From the NCBI GenBank assembly GCA_947379865.1, contig CANCOY010000041.1, forward strand, positions 1 to 30,421: a stretch of DNA of 30,421 nucleotides, given 5' to 3'. A program made the position numbers and the translations under genes. The stretch is from Acetobacteraceae bacterium. GTDB lineage: Bacteria > Pseudomonadota > Alphaproteobacteria > Zavarziniales > Zavarziniaceae. Below are positions 8,125-18,430 of the stretch, in pieces. The notes under the pieces are model-generated. The model saw only the letters and a program-made list of their open reading frames with translations, was not told the DNA's origin and made no database searches. Position 1 is the stretch's first letter. Each line of letters opens with the position of its first letter.

Positions 8125-8643
8125 ATGGCGCCCAGGACACGACAGATGAAATTGAACATGTGCGCTCGCCGGTCGGCCCTTCTGGCCGTGGTGGCAATTG
8201 TTGGCCTTGCGGGCTGCGCGCCGACAGTTGATGTCCGCGGCTTTGTCCCCAATGCCGTAGCCCTCAAGCAGATCAAGCCGGGCGTGGACAATCGTGAGTC
8301 CGTGAGGCGGATGTTGGGCACCCCAACATCGACCGACCCCTTTCATGACGCCACCTGGCTCTATATCAGTCGCCGGACCGAGACGGTCGCCTTCTATCAG
8401 CCCCGTGTGCTGGAACAGAGCGTAGTTGCCGTGGATTTTGATCCCAAGGGGATCGTCGCCAAGGTGGACCAGTACGACATGAAGGATGGCAGGCGGGTTG
8501 ATGTGGTTGCGCGCGAGACGCCAACCCGCGGCCGCGAACTGACCGTGCTTGGCCAGATGTTCAGCAACCTTGGCCGCTTCAATTCCAAGGGCAGCGAACT
8601 GCCGACCAACACCAGCGGTGGCCGGGGCGGCGGGCGGCCGTAA
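8125..8643 (+). CDS. bamE: Outer membrane protein assembly factor BamE-like lipoprotein
   Basis: BamE is a lipoprotein of the Bam complex that inserts beta-barrel proteins. The protein has a lipoprotein signal: basic start, hydrophobic stretch (LLAVVAIVGLAGC) and Cys31 as the lipid-modified residue. It is followed by a SmpA/OmlA domain with IKPGVDNRESVRRMLGTPTS, a TWLYISRR strand and VVAVDFDPKGIVAKVDQYD. ATG 8125 has GGAG at 8114-8117, seven bases upstream, giving 172 residues; ATGs at 8146 and 8158 are alternatives. The tail is Gly/Arg-rich. It is the only plus-strand gene in this stretch and ends at the bidirectional terminator. Confidence 0.88.
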   Translation: MAPRTRQMKLNMCARRSALLAVVAIVGLAGCAPTVDVRGFVPNAVALKQIKPGVDNRESVRRMLGTPTSTDPFHDATWLYISRRTETVAFYQPRVLEQSVVAVDFDPKGIVAKVDQYDMKDGRRVDVVARETPTRGRELTVLGQMFSNLGRFNSKGSELPTNTSGGRGGGRP

Positions 8644-8693
8644 TACGGTCTGCCCGGCGGCGTTCCTGGCCGCCTGAAATCATTTGACCCAAC

Positions 8694-8727
8694 AAAAAAC
8701 CCCCGCCGTCGCCGGCGGGGGTTTCTT
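8694..8727. terminator. Bidirectional Rho-independent terminator
   Basis: A perfect 11-bp stem (AAACCCCCGCC at 8697-8707 with GGCGGGGGTTT at 8714-8724) has a six-base loop, an A-rich run on the left and TTTCTT on the right. It lies between the convergent bamE and hppA ends and can stop transcription from either side. Confidence 0.9.
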
Positions 8728-8741
8728 GTTCGAAGCCTTGA

Positions 8742-10853
<2,112 letters not shown>

Positions 10854-11000
10854 TGGGTGTCCTTTCGGAGCGACTTATCATTTTCGGGGCGGATTGACCG
10901 CAGAAAGCGCGCTGATGCGCGATTCCGAGCCCCCCCTTGCCCGGCCAAAAGCGGCGGGACCATGCCAGAGAGTCCCTCCCGACGCAACATCGTAACGCTT

Positions 11001-12203
11001 TTACTGCTGAAACTGGCGCCCCAGGGCCTGTCGCCGGTGGACGGCCAGCCATATGACAGCCGCCGCCGTTGCCGTAATGAACGGCAGGGGCAGCCAGTTG
11101 AGGGTCCACCAGCCGGCCTGCGCCAGAACCTGACCCGCGCCAAAAGACGCGCCTGCCACCACGACATAAACCACGAAATCGTTAAGGCCCTGGGCCTTGC
11201 CACGCTCGGACGGGGCATAGGTTTCGGCAAGCAGGGCGGTGGCGCCGACAAAGGAAAGGCTCCAGCCCAGACCAAGCAGGACCAGAGCCAGCCAGAAGGA
11301 AAACAGCCCTGTTCCCGACATCGCCGCCAGGGCGCAGCCCACCAGAATGGCAAAACCCGACAGCATCACCGGGAAAATTCCAAAGCGGGTAATGAGGTTG
11401 CCGGTGATCAGTGCGGGAAGGTACATGGCCAGCGCGTGCCACTGGATGACCAGCGCCGCCGCATTGATGGACAGGGCACAGCCCACCATGGCCAGCGGTG
11501 TGGCGGTCATCACAAAGGTCATGGTGCCCTGGGCGATGATCCCCGCCATCACGGCAATAATGAACGCTGGTTGCCTGAGGATTGCCAACAAAGGCCGCGC
11601 CGCGCTGCCGGCATCAGTGGCACGGTGTGGCGGCGGTATGTTCACCAGGGAGGTGACAAACAGGTTCAGCAGCCCGATGAGCACCACTGCCAGATAAGCG
11701 CCAAGAAAATTTATTGGCAGCATCAGGTCGCGGGTGACGACCACAAGAGCTGGTCCAACAATGGCGGCAACGGCACCACCCGCGATCACCAGCCCAATGG
11801 CGCGCGGGCGGAAAGCCGGCGACGCGGCGTCAGCGGCCGCGAACCGATAGTACTGGGCGGTGGCATTGAAGGCCCCGTAAACAAGGGCACCCGCAACGAA
11901 CAGGGTGAAGTCGGACCGCCAGACAGCCAGGGATTGCAGCGTGGCCCCTGCGATTGCCATGACGGCGCCGCCCATGAAGCCGGGACGCCGGCCAAGGCGT
12001 TGCATCAGGAGGGAGGCGGGTACCGTGGACAGGGCGGTGCCGATGATCATCGCTGTCATGGGCAGGGTTGCCAGCCCCGCCGAAGGGGCCAGATCGTGGC
12101 CTACGAGGGTGTTCAGCGTCACAAGAATGGTGAAGCATGTGCCGTACAGCGCCTGAGCCAGGGACAGGACCAGCACGTTCTTTTTTTCGGCCGTCATCGT
12201 CAT
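11001..12203 (-). CDS. Major facilitator superfamily transporter
   Basis: A 400-residue membrane protein with about twelve hydrophobic segments in two halves. The loop between segments 2 and 3 (LLMQRLGRRPGF) carries the MFS G-x-x-x-D/R-R-x-G-R-R-type motif. Start ATG 12203 (MTMTAEKKNVLVLSLAQALYGT) is preferred because the frame upstream to 12320 is Arg/Pro-rich and not membrane-like; ATG 12197 is an alternative. It is transcribed away from the SDR gene at 12439 across 235 bases. Substrate is unknown. Its place at the edge of the catabolic region makes uptake or efflux of a pathway compound possible but unproven. Confidence 0.87.
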   Translation of the reverse strand: MTMTAEKKNVLVLSLAQALYGTCFTILVTLNTLVGHDLAPSAGLATLPMTAMIIGTALSTVPASLLMQRLGRRPGFMGGAVMAIAGATLQSLAVWRSDFTLFVAGALVYGAFNATAQYYRFAAADAASPAFRPRAIGLVIAGGAVAAIVGPALVVVTRDLMLPINFLGAYLAVVLIGLLNLFVTSLVNIPPPHRATDAGSAARPLLAILRQPAFIIAVMAGIIAQGTMTFVMTATPLAMVGCALSINAAALVIQWHALAMYLPALITGNLITRFGIFPVMLSGFAILVGCALAAMSGTGLFSFWLALVLLGLGWSLSFVGATALLAETYAPSERGKAQGLNDFVVYVVVAGASFGAGQVLAQAGWWTLNWLPLPFITATAAAVIWLAVHRRQALGRQFQQ

Positions 12204-12438
12204 GGGATGAGTATGGCGACGGCAGTGGACGCCCGGCAATGGCCCGGTGGTTTCGCAACCGGAACCAAGGGTCGGCCGCGCGACAGCTGTGCGCGGGGGG
12301 TAACGCGGGGAGGGCGCCATCGCTGCGGCCGACGAAGAGAGGATCGCCGGTGATTGCGGCCCGCCTGCGGCCTGATTAAGGCAATTTCATGATTTCTGCA
12401 TACCGTCCCACAGGAAGACGGACGCAGGGGAGAACACC

Positions 12439-13179
12439 ATGTCAGGACGGCTTGCGGGCAAGGTTGCCCTTGTTACCGGTGGTTCACGCGGCATTGGCCG
12501 GGCCTGTGCCCTGCGCCTGGCGCGCGACGGTGCGGACGTGGCGATCACTTATGTCGCCAATGCGACCGCTGCAGAGGCTGTGGTTGGCGAGTTGCAGGCG
12601 CTTGGGGTGCGCGCCCTCAGCCTGCACTGCGACCTTGCCCGCATCGCCACCATCCCCCCGGTATTCCGCGCCGTGATCGATACCTTGGGTCGCCTCGACA
12701 TTGTGGTGAACAATGCCGGCGTGGGGGTATTGGGCACCTTTGCGGTCACCGATGAGGCGGCCTATGACGCGGTCTTTGCCGTAACCAAGGGCGTGTTCTT
12801 TTCCCTCAGGGAGGCGGCGGCGGTCATCGCGCCAGAGGGGCGGATCATCAATTTCTCCTCTGGCCTCACCCGGGGCTGGGCAGTCAATTCCTCGGTCTAT
12901 GCCGGCTCCAAGGCGGCGGTGGAGCAGTTCACCCGCTCCCTTTCAAAGGAACTGGGGCCACGGGGCGTGACGGTGAATGTGGTTCTGCCGGGCGTCGTGG
13001 AGACCGACATGACCGCAATGATGCCGGCCGAGCGCAAGGAGGCCAGCCGCCAGCAGATCAGCCTTGGCCGCTTGGGCCAGCCTGACGACATCGCTGATGT
13101 GGTGGCCTTCCTTGCCAGCCCTGACTCCCGCTGGATCACCGGCCAGCTGATCGTCGCCAACGGCGGCAGCACGCCCTGA
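12439..13179 (+). CDS. Short-chain dehydrogenase/reductase, FabG-like
   Basis: A classical 246-residue SDR that oxidises or reduces an alcohol/ketone with NAD(P). Motifs: TGGSRGIG (13-20), NNAG (91-94), catalytic Ser at 140-141, Tyr154 and Lys158 (SSVYAGSK), and the late LPGVVETDM segment. The Arg in the glycine motif (GGSRGIG), as in FabG, favours NADP(H). GGGGAG lies just upstream of ATG 12439. It is followed convergently by the SnoaL-like gene. It could handle a hydroxylated intermediate of the neighbouring pathway, but the substrate cannot be read from the sequence. Confidence 0.9.
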   Translation: MSGRLAGKVALVTGGSRGIGRACALRLARDGADVAITYVANATAAEAVVGELQALGVRALSLHCDLARIATIPPVFRAVIDTLGRLDIVVNNAGVGVLGTFAVTDEAAYDAVFAVTKGVFFSLREAAAVIAPEGRIINFSSGLTRGWAVNSSVYAGSKAAVEQFTRSLSKELGPRGVTVNVVLPGVVETDMTAMMPAERKEASRQQISLGRLGQPDDIADVVAFLASPDSRWITGQLIVANGGSTP

Positions 13180-13188
13180 AGCCTGCGG

Positions 13189-13536
13189 TCAGTGGAAGAT
13201 GGCGTAGTCGTGCTCCTTCACGATCAGGCCATCGCGGAAGGAGAGGACCCAGAGCACATCGGCCGTAATACGCACGCCATCGGCTCGGCGCACGGCGCTC
13301 CAGCCGCATTCGATGACGGCATCATCGCCGCCGGCAGTGATGCTGCGGACGTCAAGGTGCAGGTCTGTCATCTCGTCGCGCACCGCCTGCAGCGCCGCCT
13401 CAAGGGCTGGCCAGCCACCCCGCCGGCCGCCCGGGCGCTCGATCCAGTCAACTGCTGGCGAGAACAGGGCATAGACATCTGATCCGGGCCGGTTGTAGGC
13501 CGCGATGAACTGTTCGGCGAGGTCGCGGGCTGTCAT
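13189..13536 (-). CDS. SnoaL-like/NTF2-fold protein
   Basis: The 115-residue protein has the NTF2-like pattern: an N-terminal helix (ARDLAEQFIAAYNRPGSDVY), a strand (FSPAVDWIERPGG), a helical loop, then three long strands (LDVRSITAGGDDAVIECGWS, then ADVLWVLSFRDGLIVKEHDY). Family members are small cyclases, isomerases or ligand-binding proteins. Specific catalytic residues cannot be assigned. It is read away from the LysR gene, so the 154-bp gap between them is a divergent control region, and LysR may regulate it. Confidence 0.75.
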   Translation of the reverse strand: MTARDLAEQFIAAYNRPGSDVYALFSPAVDWIERPGGRRGGWPALEAALQAVRDEMTDLHLDVRSITAGGDDAVIECGWSAVRRADGVRITADVLWVLSFRDGLIVKEHDYAIFH

Positions 13537-13690
13537 GGCAGCTCCTTTTTGCAGGGGTTGGGACAGGGGCTCGCATCACCGCGCGGGCCGTGGTGTGATG
13601 GGCCAGGCCCAAAGGGCATCCGGGCCAGTCCCTTGCGGCTGGCCCCAACAAGAATATCGGCCCCAGCAGAACAATGGGAGGACAGGCCGC

Positions 13691-14689
13691 ATGGATATCC
13701 GGCATCTCCGCTATTTCGTCGGCATTGCCGAATGCGGCAGCCTGATGCGGGCCGCCGACCGCCTGAATGTGGCACAGCCAACCCTCAGCGTGCACGTCAC
13801 CAATCTGGAGGTTGAACTGGGCGTCAAGTTGATGGAGCGGACCAACCGTGGCATCGAGCTGACCGCCGAGGGTCGCGCGCTGTACGAGCGGGCAACCGTC
13901 TTGCTGCGGCACTACCAGGACATGGTCGGCAGCATCAAGGACATGAACCGGCGCCCTGCGGGAACGGTGTCGGTGGGCATGCCCTCCACCAGTTCCCGCC
14001 AACTGGCGGCGGAGCTCTATCGCCGGGTGCGCGACCAGTTGCCGGATGTCACCCTCTATATCGCCGAGGCCAGCACGGCCATTCTCTATGAGTGGCTGCA
14101 GGCCGGGCGGATCGATTTCGCCATTCTCTTCAACCTGCCCAGCGACGCCAATGTGGTGAGCACGCCCCTGCAGGTAGAGGAATTCTGCCTGGTCAGCCGC
14201 CCCGACATGACCGACGCTGCCGACACCATCGGTTTTGACCGCCTGTTCGAGCGGTCTTTGGTGGTCTCCTGCCAGTCGACCACATGGCGCAAGGCGCTGG
14301 ACGACGTGGCCCAGCGCGCGGGCCGCGTGTTCCGTGCGCCGGTGGAGACGGAGTCCATCTCTGCCATCAAGGCGATCGTATCGGCGGGGGAGGCGAGCGG
14401 CCTTCTGCCTCTGTCCTCCGTCCGGGACGAGGTCGAGCGTGGCCAGTTGAAGGCCCAGCGCATCATCAACCCGGAAATGCGCGGGCTGCTTGCCATCACC
14501 CATCAGCCCGGACTGGAAATGACCCCGGCACGCCGTGCTGTCCACGATCTGGTGATCGAGGCCGTCAAGGAAACATCGGGCGAGCGCGGCGGTGGCGCCC
14601 CGGCGGCGGGCGTCACCCCCATCCTGCGGGCTGTGCCCACCCGGGTGCTGCCAGGTGATGGCGACGGACGGCGTACCGTCCGTCGCTGA
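13691..14689 (+). CDS. LysR-family transcriptional regulator, Nac-like
   Basis: The 332-residue protein begins MDIRHLRYFVGIAECGSLMR with a winged HTH (AADRLNVAQPTLSVHVTNLE, VELGVKLMERTNRGIELTAE), then an effector domain starting at GTVSVGMPSTSSRQLAAELY. The phrases IAEASTAILYEWLQAGRIDF and AILFNLP resemble the Nac-like branch of the family. ATG 13691 has GGGAGG at 13676-13681. The last codons form a perfect hairpin (14661-14686) and the tail after residue 300 is Gly/Arg-rich. It may control the SnoaL-like gene and, more speculatively, the divergent operons around 20 kb, where a typical LysR-type box is seen. Confidence 0.92.
   Translation: MDIRHLRYFVGIAECGSLMRAADRLNVAQPTLSVHVTNLEVELGVKLMERTNRGIELTAEGRALYERATVLLRHYQDMVGSIKDMNRRPAGTVSVGMPSTSSRQLAAELYRRVRDQLPDVTLYIAEASTAILYEWLQAGRIDFAILFNLPSDANVVSTPLQVEEFCLVSRPDMTDAADTIGFDRLFERSLVVSCQSTTWRKALDDVAQRAGRVFRAPVETESISAIKAIVSAGEASGLLPLSSVRDEVERGQLKAQRIINPEMRGLLAITHQPGLEMTPARRAVHDLVIEAVKETSGERGGGAPAAGVTPILRAVPTRVLPGDGDGRRTVRR
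14661..14686. repeat. Perfect hairpin at the end of the LysR gene
   Basis: GCGACGGACGG (14661-14671) and CCGTCCGTCGC (14676-14686) are exact reverse complements with a four-base CGTA loop, ending at the base before the LysR stop codon. No T-tract follows on either strand. The position between convergent LysR and alcohol dehydrogenase genes suggests a terminator-like or 3'-protecting structure. Confidence 0.7.
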
Positions 14690-14698
14690 CGCAGGGCC

Positions 14699-15748
14699 TC
14701 AGCGCACCAGCACCAGGCGGCCGGTAACACGGCCGGCATAGAGGTCCTGGATGGCCTCATTGGCATGGTCGTGCGGCCGCAGGTTCACGGGCGTTGGTGC
14801 CAGCTTGCCGCTGTTGGCCAGCGCCAGCACCTCGCGCAGATCCCTGGGATTGCCGGTCAGATTGCCCATGACCGAGTGTGCGCGGAAGATCAGGGCCGCC
14901 AGCGACAGGGTGATTTCGCCCCCCGCCACGCCAATGATGACCAGCTTGCCGCCCTTGCCCAGCACGTCGAACGAGACCCGTGCCGTGGCATCATTGGCGA
15001 CACAGTCAAGGGTTGCCGCCACCGGGCCACAGGCCGCAAGGATGCGGTCCTTCAGGCCCTCTGCCGCGCCATCGATGACCTGGGTCGCGCCGGCATCCAG
15101 GGCGGCCTGGCGCTTCACCGGGTCGATGTCCACGGTCACGATGTTGCGATGGTCAAAGGCCTTGAGCATGGCGATGCCCATCAGGCCAAGACCGCCGGCG
15201 CCGACGATCAGCACCGGCTTGTCGGGCGCCACGGGCATGATCTTGCGCACGGCTGAATAGAGGGTGATGCCGGAACAGGCATAGGTTGCCGCAAGGGCTG
15301 GATCCACCTTGCCCGGGTCGGCCAGGTAGCGCCCGTGGGGCGCCACCACATGGCTGCCAAAGCCGCCATGGCGGATCACCCCGATGGCAGAGGGCGACAG
15401 GCACATGTTGTCATTCTCGCTGAGGCATTCGGCGCAGGTGCCGCAGCCAAGCCAGGGAAAGACCACCCGCACATCGCCCAGGGCAACGCCGCTTGCCTCT
15501 GGCCCCATGGCCACCACGCGCCCGACAACCTCATGGCCTGGCGCACGTGGCAGTTGCACCCCTCGGTCAGCCAGTTTCATCACCGTGCCGCCGCCCATGT
15601 TGTACTCGCCCTTCCAGAAGTGCAGATCGGAATGGCAGACACCGCAATGGGTTACCTCAAGCAGCACCTCGGTGCCCTGGGGAACCGGGGTTGGTACTTC
15701 GATTTCCTGCAGGGGTTCTTTCGGCCCAACAACCATCCAGCCCTTCAT
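14699..15748 (-). CDS. Zinc-dependent alcohol dehydrogenase (MDR family)
   Basis: A 349-residue medium-chain dehydrogenase. Catalytic zinc ligands are predicted as Cys38 (CGVCHSD), His71-Glu72 (GHEVVG) and Cys158. The structural zinc site is C102-x2-C105-x2-C108-x7-C116. The Rossmann motif GAGGLG is at 183-188, and Asp207 at the end of the second strand points to NAD(H). It is the last gene of the ALDH-BVMO-esterase-ADH operon, overlapping the esterase stop by four bases. In that context it would oxidise the alcohol released from a Baeyer-Villiger ester or lactone, or the alcohol that precedes the ketone. Exact substrate unknown. Confidence 0.93.
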   Translation of the reverse strand: MKGWMVVGPKEPLQEIEVPTPVPQGTEVLLEVTHCGVCHSDLHFWKGEYNMGGGTVMKLADRGVQLPRAPGHEVVGRVVAMGPEASGVALGDVRVVFPWLGCGTCAECLSENDNMCLSPSAIGVIRHGGFGSHVVAPHGRYLADPGKVDPALAATYACSGITLYSAVRKIMPVAPDKPVLIVGAGGLGLMGIAMLKAFDHRNIVTVDIDPVKRQAALDAGATQVIDGAAEGLKDRILAACGPVAATLDCVANDATARVSFDVLGKGGKLVIIGVAGGEITLSLAALIFRAHSVMGNLTGNPRDLREVLALANSGKLAPTPVNLRPHDHANEAIQDLYAGRVTGRLVLVR

Positions 15749-16731
15749 GGTGTGCTTCCTTGTGTTGTGGCGCCAAGCGCGCGTGTCTTTGGCGCCAGAG
15801 CGCGGGTCAGGGCGGCGGTTTCATCCCGCCGGAACGTCTCGGCCGGGCCGCTGCCGGCGACCATCACAAAGCCATGATAGGCGCCGGGATAGACGTGAAG
15901 CTCAACGGGGACGCCTGCGGTGATCAGGCGGCCCGCCAGATCCAGATTTTCGGGCGCAAAGAGGTCGATGCTGCCCACGCCGATGAAGGTGGGCGGCAGG
16001 CCAGCGACACTCTGGGCACGGGCCGGCACCGCAAAAGCTGGCGGATTTGCCCGGTCATGGCCGCGCAGCAGGGCGTCCCAGCCGAAGCGATTGGACTCCA
16101 GGGTCCAGACGAACTGACCCAGGCTCTCTGCCCCCTCAGTACGGTCGTCGATCATGGGATAGACGAGGCTCAGGTGGCAGAGCGCAGGTCCACCCTCGTC
16201 CCGCGTCCTCAGGGCAAGGCCAAGCGCCAGCCCGCCGCCCGCACTGACGCCGCGCAGGGCAATGCGTGCGCGATCAATGCCAAGGCTGTCCGCCTCGGCC
16301 CAAAGCCAGGCCAGGGCGGCGGCGCAATCATCGAGGCCACCTGGATGGGGTACTTCCGGCGCCAGGCGATAGGCCGGCGAAAGGGCAACACAGCCAAGGG
16401 TGCGGACAAAGGCCCGCATGGTGGCATCCTCCCGGCCCGGCGTGCCCAGCACATAGCCGCCCCCATGCACATTCAGCAGGGCCGGCAGCAGACCAGCTGA
16501 GCGGACGGCGGGTTCATAAAGAAAGGCCCGTACCTGCCCGCCGTCAGGACGGGGCAGGCTGATCTCCCGCACGCTCACGTCCCCGTCCGGGCCTGTAACC
16601 GGGGCGGGGCCCTTGAGCTGCTCGCGCAGTTCCGGCAGGCGTGCCTCGTTGATGCCGCCCAGATCAGGCATCAGGGCAAGAACGGAAACCAGGTCTGGAT
16701 GCACAAGGGCATGGCGGGGATCTGTGGTCAT
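15745..16731 (-). CDS. HSL-family alpha/beta-hydrolase (esterase/lactonase)
   Basis: The 328-residue protein belongs to the hormone-sensitive-lipase family. It has an oxyanion-hole HGGG (residues 89-92), nucleophile Ser163 in GVSAGG (GDSAGG is more usual), Asp256 in GSIDLF and His286 in YPGAYHGF. Such enzymes cleave carboxylic esters and some lactones. It overlaps both neighbours by four bases (ATGA): the monooxygenase upstream and the alcohol dehydrogenase downstream. The obvious job is to hydrolyse the ester or lactone formed by the adjacent Baeyer-Villiger enzyme. No signal peptide is seen, so it is cytoplasmic. Confidence 0.92.
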   Translation of the reverse strand: MTTDPRHALVHPDLVSVLALMPDLGGINEARLPELREQLKGPAPVTGPDGDVSVREISLPRPDGGQVRAFLYEPAVRSAGLLPALLNVHGGGYVLGTPGREDATMRAFVRTLGCVALSPAYRLAPEVPHPGGLDDCAAALAWLWAEADSLGIDRARIALRGVSAGGGLALGLALRTRDEGGPALCHLSLVYPMIDDRTEGAESLGQFVWTLESNRFGWDALLRGHDRANPPAFAVPARAQSVAGLPPTFIGVGSIDLFAPENLDLAGRLITAGVPVELHVYPGAYHGFVMVAGSGPAETFRRDETAALTRALAPKTRALGATTQGSTP

Positions 16732-18389
16732 GAAACGGCTCTTGCGTTGGCAGCTGGGCTGCGGGCGGCATCAATCAGGAAGCCGCGATAACCGGCATCC
16801 ACAATCTCGCGGCAGGTGCGCTGATAGGCATCGACGCCACCGATATAGGGCATGAAGACGCGTGGCTTGCCGGGCACATTGGCACCCACATACCAGGAAC
16901 TGGCGCGCGGATAGAGGGTGCCCGACGCAAGCTCGTTGACATGGGCCACCCAGCTGTCCTGCGCGTCGGGGTCGGCCTGCATGGTCTGGGCGCCACGGGC
17001 CTGCAGTTCTGTCAGGCAGGCTGTGATCCAGGCCACGTCATGCTCGATGGAGACGACCATGTTGCTCAGCACCGAGGGGCTGCCCGGGCCGGTGACCAGG
17101 AACAGGTTGGGAATGCCGGCCGTCATCAGGCCCAGATAGGTGCGCGGGCCGCCCTGCCACAGGTCCTTCAGGGTGGTGCCGCCGCTGGTGCGGATGTCGA
17201 TGGCCAGCAGGGCGCCGGTCATGGCGTCAAAGCCAGTGGCGAGAACCATCATGTCGATCTCATGGCGGCCGCTGGCGGTCTCGATGGCATTGCCGGTGAT
17301 GCGCGTGATGGGCGTCTCGCGCAGGTCCACCAGGCTGACATTGGGGCGGTTGTAGGTGGCGAAATAGTTGGAATCGACACAGATGCGCTTGGCCCCGATG
17401 GGATAGTCGGTGGGCATCAGGCTGCGGGCCGTCCTCGGGTCCGTCACGGTTTCGGCGATCTTGGCACGCACGAAATCGGCGGCCACGGCATTGGCTTCCT
17501 CGTTCTTGCCAAGATCGTTGTAGGCATAAAGGAAATTGGTGCCGCCTTTCACCCAGCGGCGCTCGAACTCCGCTGTCCGCACAGGCGCGGGGGTGCCGAT
17601 GGCGGGTGTCGAGGAATATTCGTGCAGCACGCCTGAACGGGTGTTGCGCGCCGCCGCCCGCTTTGCCGGGTAGTCGGCCTTCCACTGGGCCACCAGATCT
17701 GCGGCTAGCGGTGCATTGCGGGCGGGCACGCTGAAGGCGGGGGTGCGCTGGAACACCGTCAACTGGCTTGCCGCCTCGGCAATGCAGGGAATGGCCTGAA
17801 TGCCGGAAGAGCCGGTGCCGATGACGGCCACCCGCTTGCCTGTGAAGTCGACACCCTCCTTGGGCCAGCGGGAGGTGTGGTGCATCTCGCCCCGGAAGTC
17901 GCCAATTCCCGGAATGTCAGGCAGGCGGGGGGCAGAGATGCTGCCGGTTGCCATGATGCAGAAGCGGGCCTTCAGGCTGTCACCGGCCTCGGTCGTCACC
18001 GTCCAGATGGCAGAGGCCTCGTCGAACACGGCGCTGGTGACGCGGGTGTTGAAGCGGATGCCACGGCGCAGATCAAACCGCTCTGCCACATGCTGCAGAT
18101 AGGCAAGAATCTCTGGCTGGGTGGCAAAGCGTTCCCGCCAGGACCATTCCTGCTGGAGGTCCTCGGAGAAGGAATAGGAGTATTCCAGGCTCTCCACATC
18201 GCAGCGGGCGCCGGGATAGCGATTCCAGTACCAGGTGCCACCCACGTCGGAGCCCGCCTCGATCACCTGCGTGTCAAAGCCTGCCCCCCGCAGGCGGTGC
18301 AGCAGATAAAGCCCGGCAAAGCCGGCACCCACGACGATCACGTCGCGAAGCCTGTTCTGATCGGTGCCCGGTGCAGTGGCGTTGGCCAT
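16728..18389 (-). CDS. Type I Baeyer-Villiger flavin monooxygenase
   Basis: The 553-residue protein inserts one oxygen of O2 next to a carbonyl, using FAD and NADPH. Both Rossmann motifs are present (GAGFAG at 21-26, GTGSSG at 191-196). The BVMO fingerprint F-x-G-x3-H-x3-W-P is at 165-176 (FRGEMHHTSRWP), and a second fingerprint, GGTWYWNRYPGARCD, is at 50-64. The segment YPIGAKRICVDSNYFATYNR contains the Arg expected to contact the flavin-peroxide. These features separate it from N-hydroxylating and simple FMO enzymes. Likely substrates are cyclic or aryl ketones, including terpenoid or steroid ketones; which one is not determinable. It is followed directly by an esterase, as in known BVMO pathways. 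Confidence 0.95.
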   Translation of the reverse strand: MANATAPGTDQNRLRDVIVVGAGFAGLYLLHRLRGAGFDTQVIEAGSDVGGTWYWNRYPGARCDVESLEYSYSFSEDLQQEWSWRERFATQPEILAYLQHVAERFDLRRGIRFNTRVTSAVFDEASAIWTVTTEAGDSLKARFCIMATGSISAPRLPDIPGIGDFRGEMHHTSRWPKEGVDFTGKRVAVIGTGSSGIQAIPCIAEAASQLTVFQRTPAFSVPARNAPLAADLVAQWKADYPAKRAAARNTRSGVLHEYSSTPAIGTPAPVRTAEFERRWVKGGTNFLYAYNDLGKNEEANAVAADFVRAKIAETVTDPRTARSLMPTDYPIGAKRICVDSNYFATYNRPNVSLVDLRETPITRITGNAIETASGRHEIDMMVLATGFDAMTGALLAIDIRTSGGTTLKDLWQGGPRTYLGLMTAGIPNLFLVTGPGSPSVLSNMVVSIEHDVAWITACLTELQARGAQTMQADPDAQDSWVAHVNELASGTLYPRASSWYVGANVPGKPRVFMPYIGGVDAYQRTCREIVDAGYRGFLIDAARSPAANARAVS

Positions 18390-18430
18390 GGTTACATCAT
18401 CCCTGTTGGAGGTTCGGCATCCGGCCGGCC

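Noticed and set aside
10857..12353. Long plus-strand frame opposite the MFS gene (498 codons)
   Set aside because: The product is low-complexity Gln/Gly/Arg/His-rich with no domain, while the minus strand encodes a clear 12-segment transporter.
13537..13690. LysR-type binding box in the SnoaL/LysR divergent gap
   Set aside because: I looked for T-N11-A and ATAC-N7-GTAT forms with dyad symmetry and saw none convincing, although autoregulation from this gap remains likely on position alone.
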